Of a stretch of DNA of 5,096 bases, positions 4,921 to 5,096 are shown in pieces. Location of the stretch: the NCBI GenBank assembly GCA_017394925.1, contig JAFPWQ010000232.1, positions 1 to 5,096 on the forward strand. Direction: 5' to 3'. The notes below the pieces were generated by a model. It did not search any database and was not told the DNA's origin. It worked only from the letters and a program-made list of their open reading frames with translations. The translations under genes were made by a program, and so were the position numbers. How positions within the stretch are numbered: position 1 is the stretch's first letter; the number at the start of each line of letters is the position of its first letter. The stretch is from Synergistaceae bacterium. GTDB lineage: Bacteria; Synergistota; Synergistia; Synergistales; Aminobacteriaceae.

Positions 4921-5096
4921 ATGCAAAGTATAACATTGAAATCAAAAATTGAAGAACATAAAATATTCTGGTTTGTATCACTCATACTTCTTTGTATTGT
5001 TGTCCGTTTCATTATAGGAGCAGTATTTTCACCATATGATGAATTTGATTTCAGACAGGAGCTTCTGACAGGAGAGATTGCAGCTTCAGGAAGAAA
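4921..5096 (+). CDS. Membrane protein, partial; possible GT-C glycosyltransferase
   Basis: Only the first 58 codons are present and the frame is open to the window edge. A short basic and polar N-terminus (MQSITLKSKIEEHK) precedes one strong transmembrane segment at about residues 15-36 (FWFVSLILLCIVVRFIIGAV). A loop with acidic residues follows (SPYDEFDFRQELLTGE). One transmembrane helix followed by an acidic first outer loop is the layout of GT-C glycosyltransferases (ArnT or PMT-like), which use polyprenyl-phosphate sugars. The upstream DPM1-like gene, 2 nt away, would fit as the maker of that donor. The functional suggestion rests on context and a short motif, so it is tentative; the existence of the gene is well supported by its perfect ribosome-binding site. 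Confidence 0.75.
   Translation, partial: MQSITLKSKIEEHKIFWFVSLILLCIVVRFIIGAVFSPYDEFDFRQELLTGEIAASGR

Overview
The window reads as a chromosomal stretch of an anaerobic, low-to-mid GC bacterium. Two divergently oriented blocks are separated by a 338-bp intergenic region. A TAXI-type TRAP transporter whose binding protein is a lipoprotein, next to uvrC and cell-envelope glycosyltransferase genes, would fit Synergistota or a Firmicute-like gut or rumen anaerobe. This taxonomic guess is inference from gene content only.

Minus-strand block (1-2307): a TAXI-family TRAP solute-binding lipoprotein (2307 down to 1303) is followed, with a TAATG stop/start overlap, by a fused 4TM/12TM TRAP permease that runs off the left edge of the window. 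Together they should form one Na+- or H+-coupled uptake system for a small organic anion. The substrate cannot be read from the sequence.

Divergent intergenic region (2308-2645): this is the most unusual part. It holds the signals for the binding-protein gene, then an array of roughly 108-109 bp units. Each unit carries a similar leader (ACGT, an A-rich run, CTTAAG, a purine-rich Shine-Dalgarno-like stretch, ATCATG). Two units also carry a degenerate copy of uvrC codons 21-38, part of the GIY-YIG catalytic core. The third leader is the actual translation start region of uvrC. The copies keep the protein sequence better than the codons: one has a single-base frameshift, and the other ends in a stop where uvrC has a Tyr codon.

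Plus-strand block (2646-5096): uvrC encodes an unusually short UvrC (481 aa). It keeps the GIY-YIG residues, the four-Cys cluster, the UVR motif, the DDD/H residues of the RNase H-like nuclease and the HhH tail, but lacks about 115 residues between UVR and the nuclease domain. A near-ideal extended -10 follows, then a family 2 glycosyltransferase of the dolichyl-phosphate-mannose-synthase-like type. Two bases after its stop a membrane protein begins, cut by the right edge, which may be a GT-C-type glycosyltransferase using the polyprenyl-phosphate sugar made by its neighbour.
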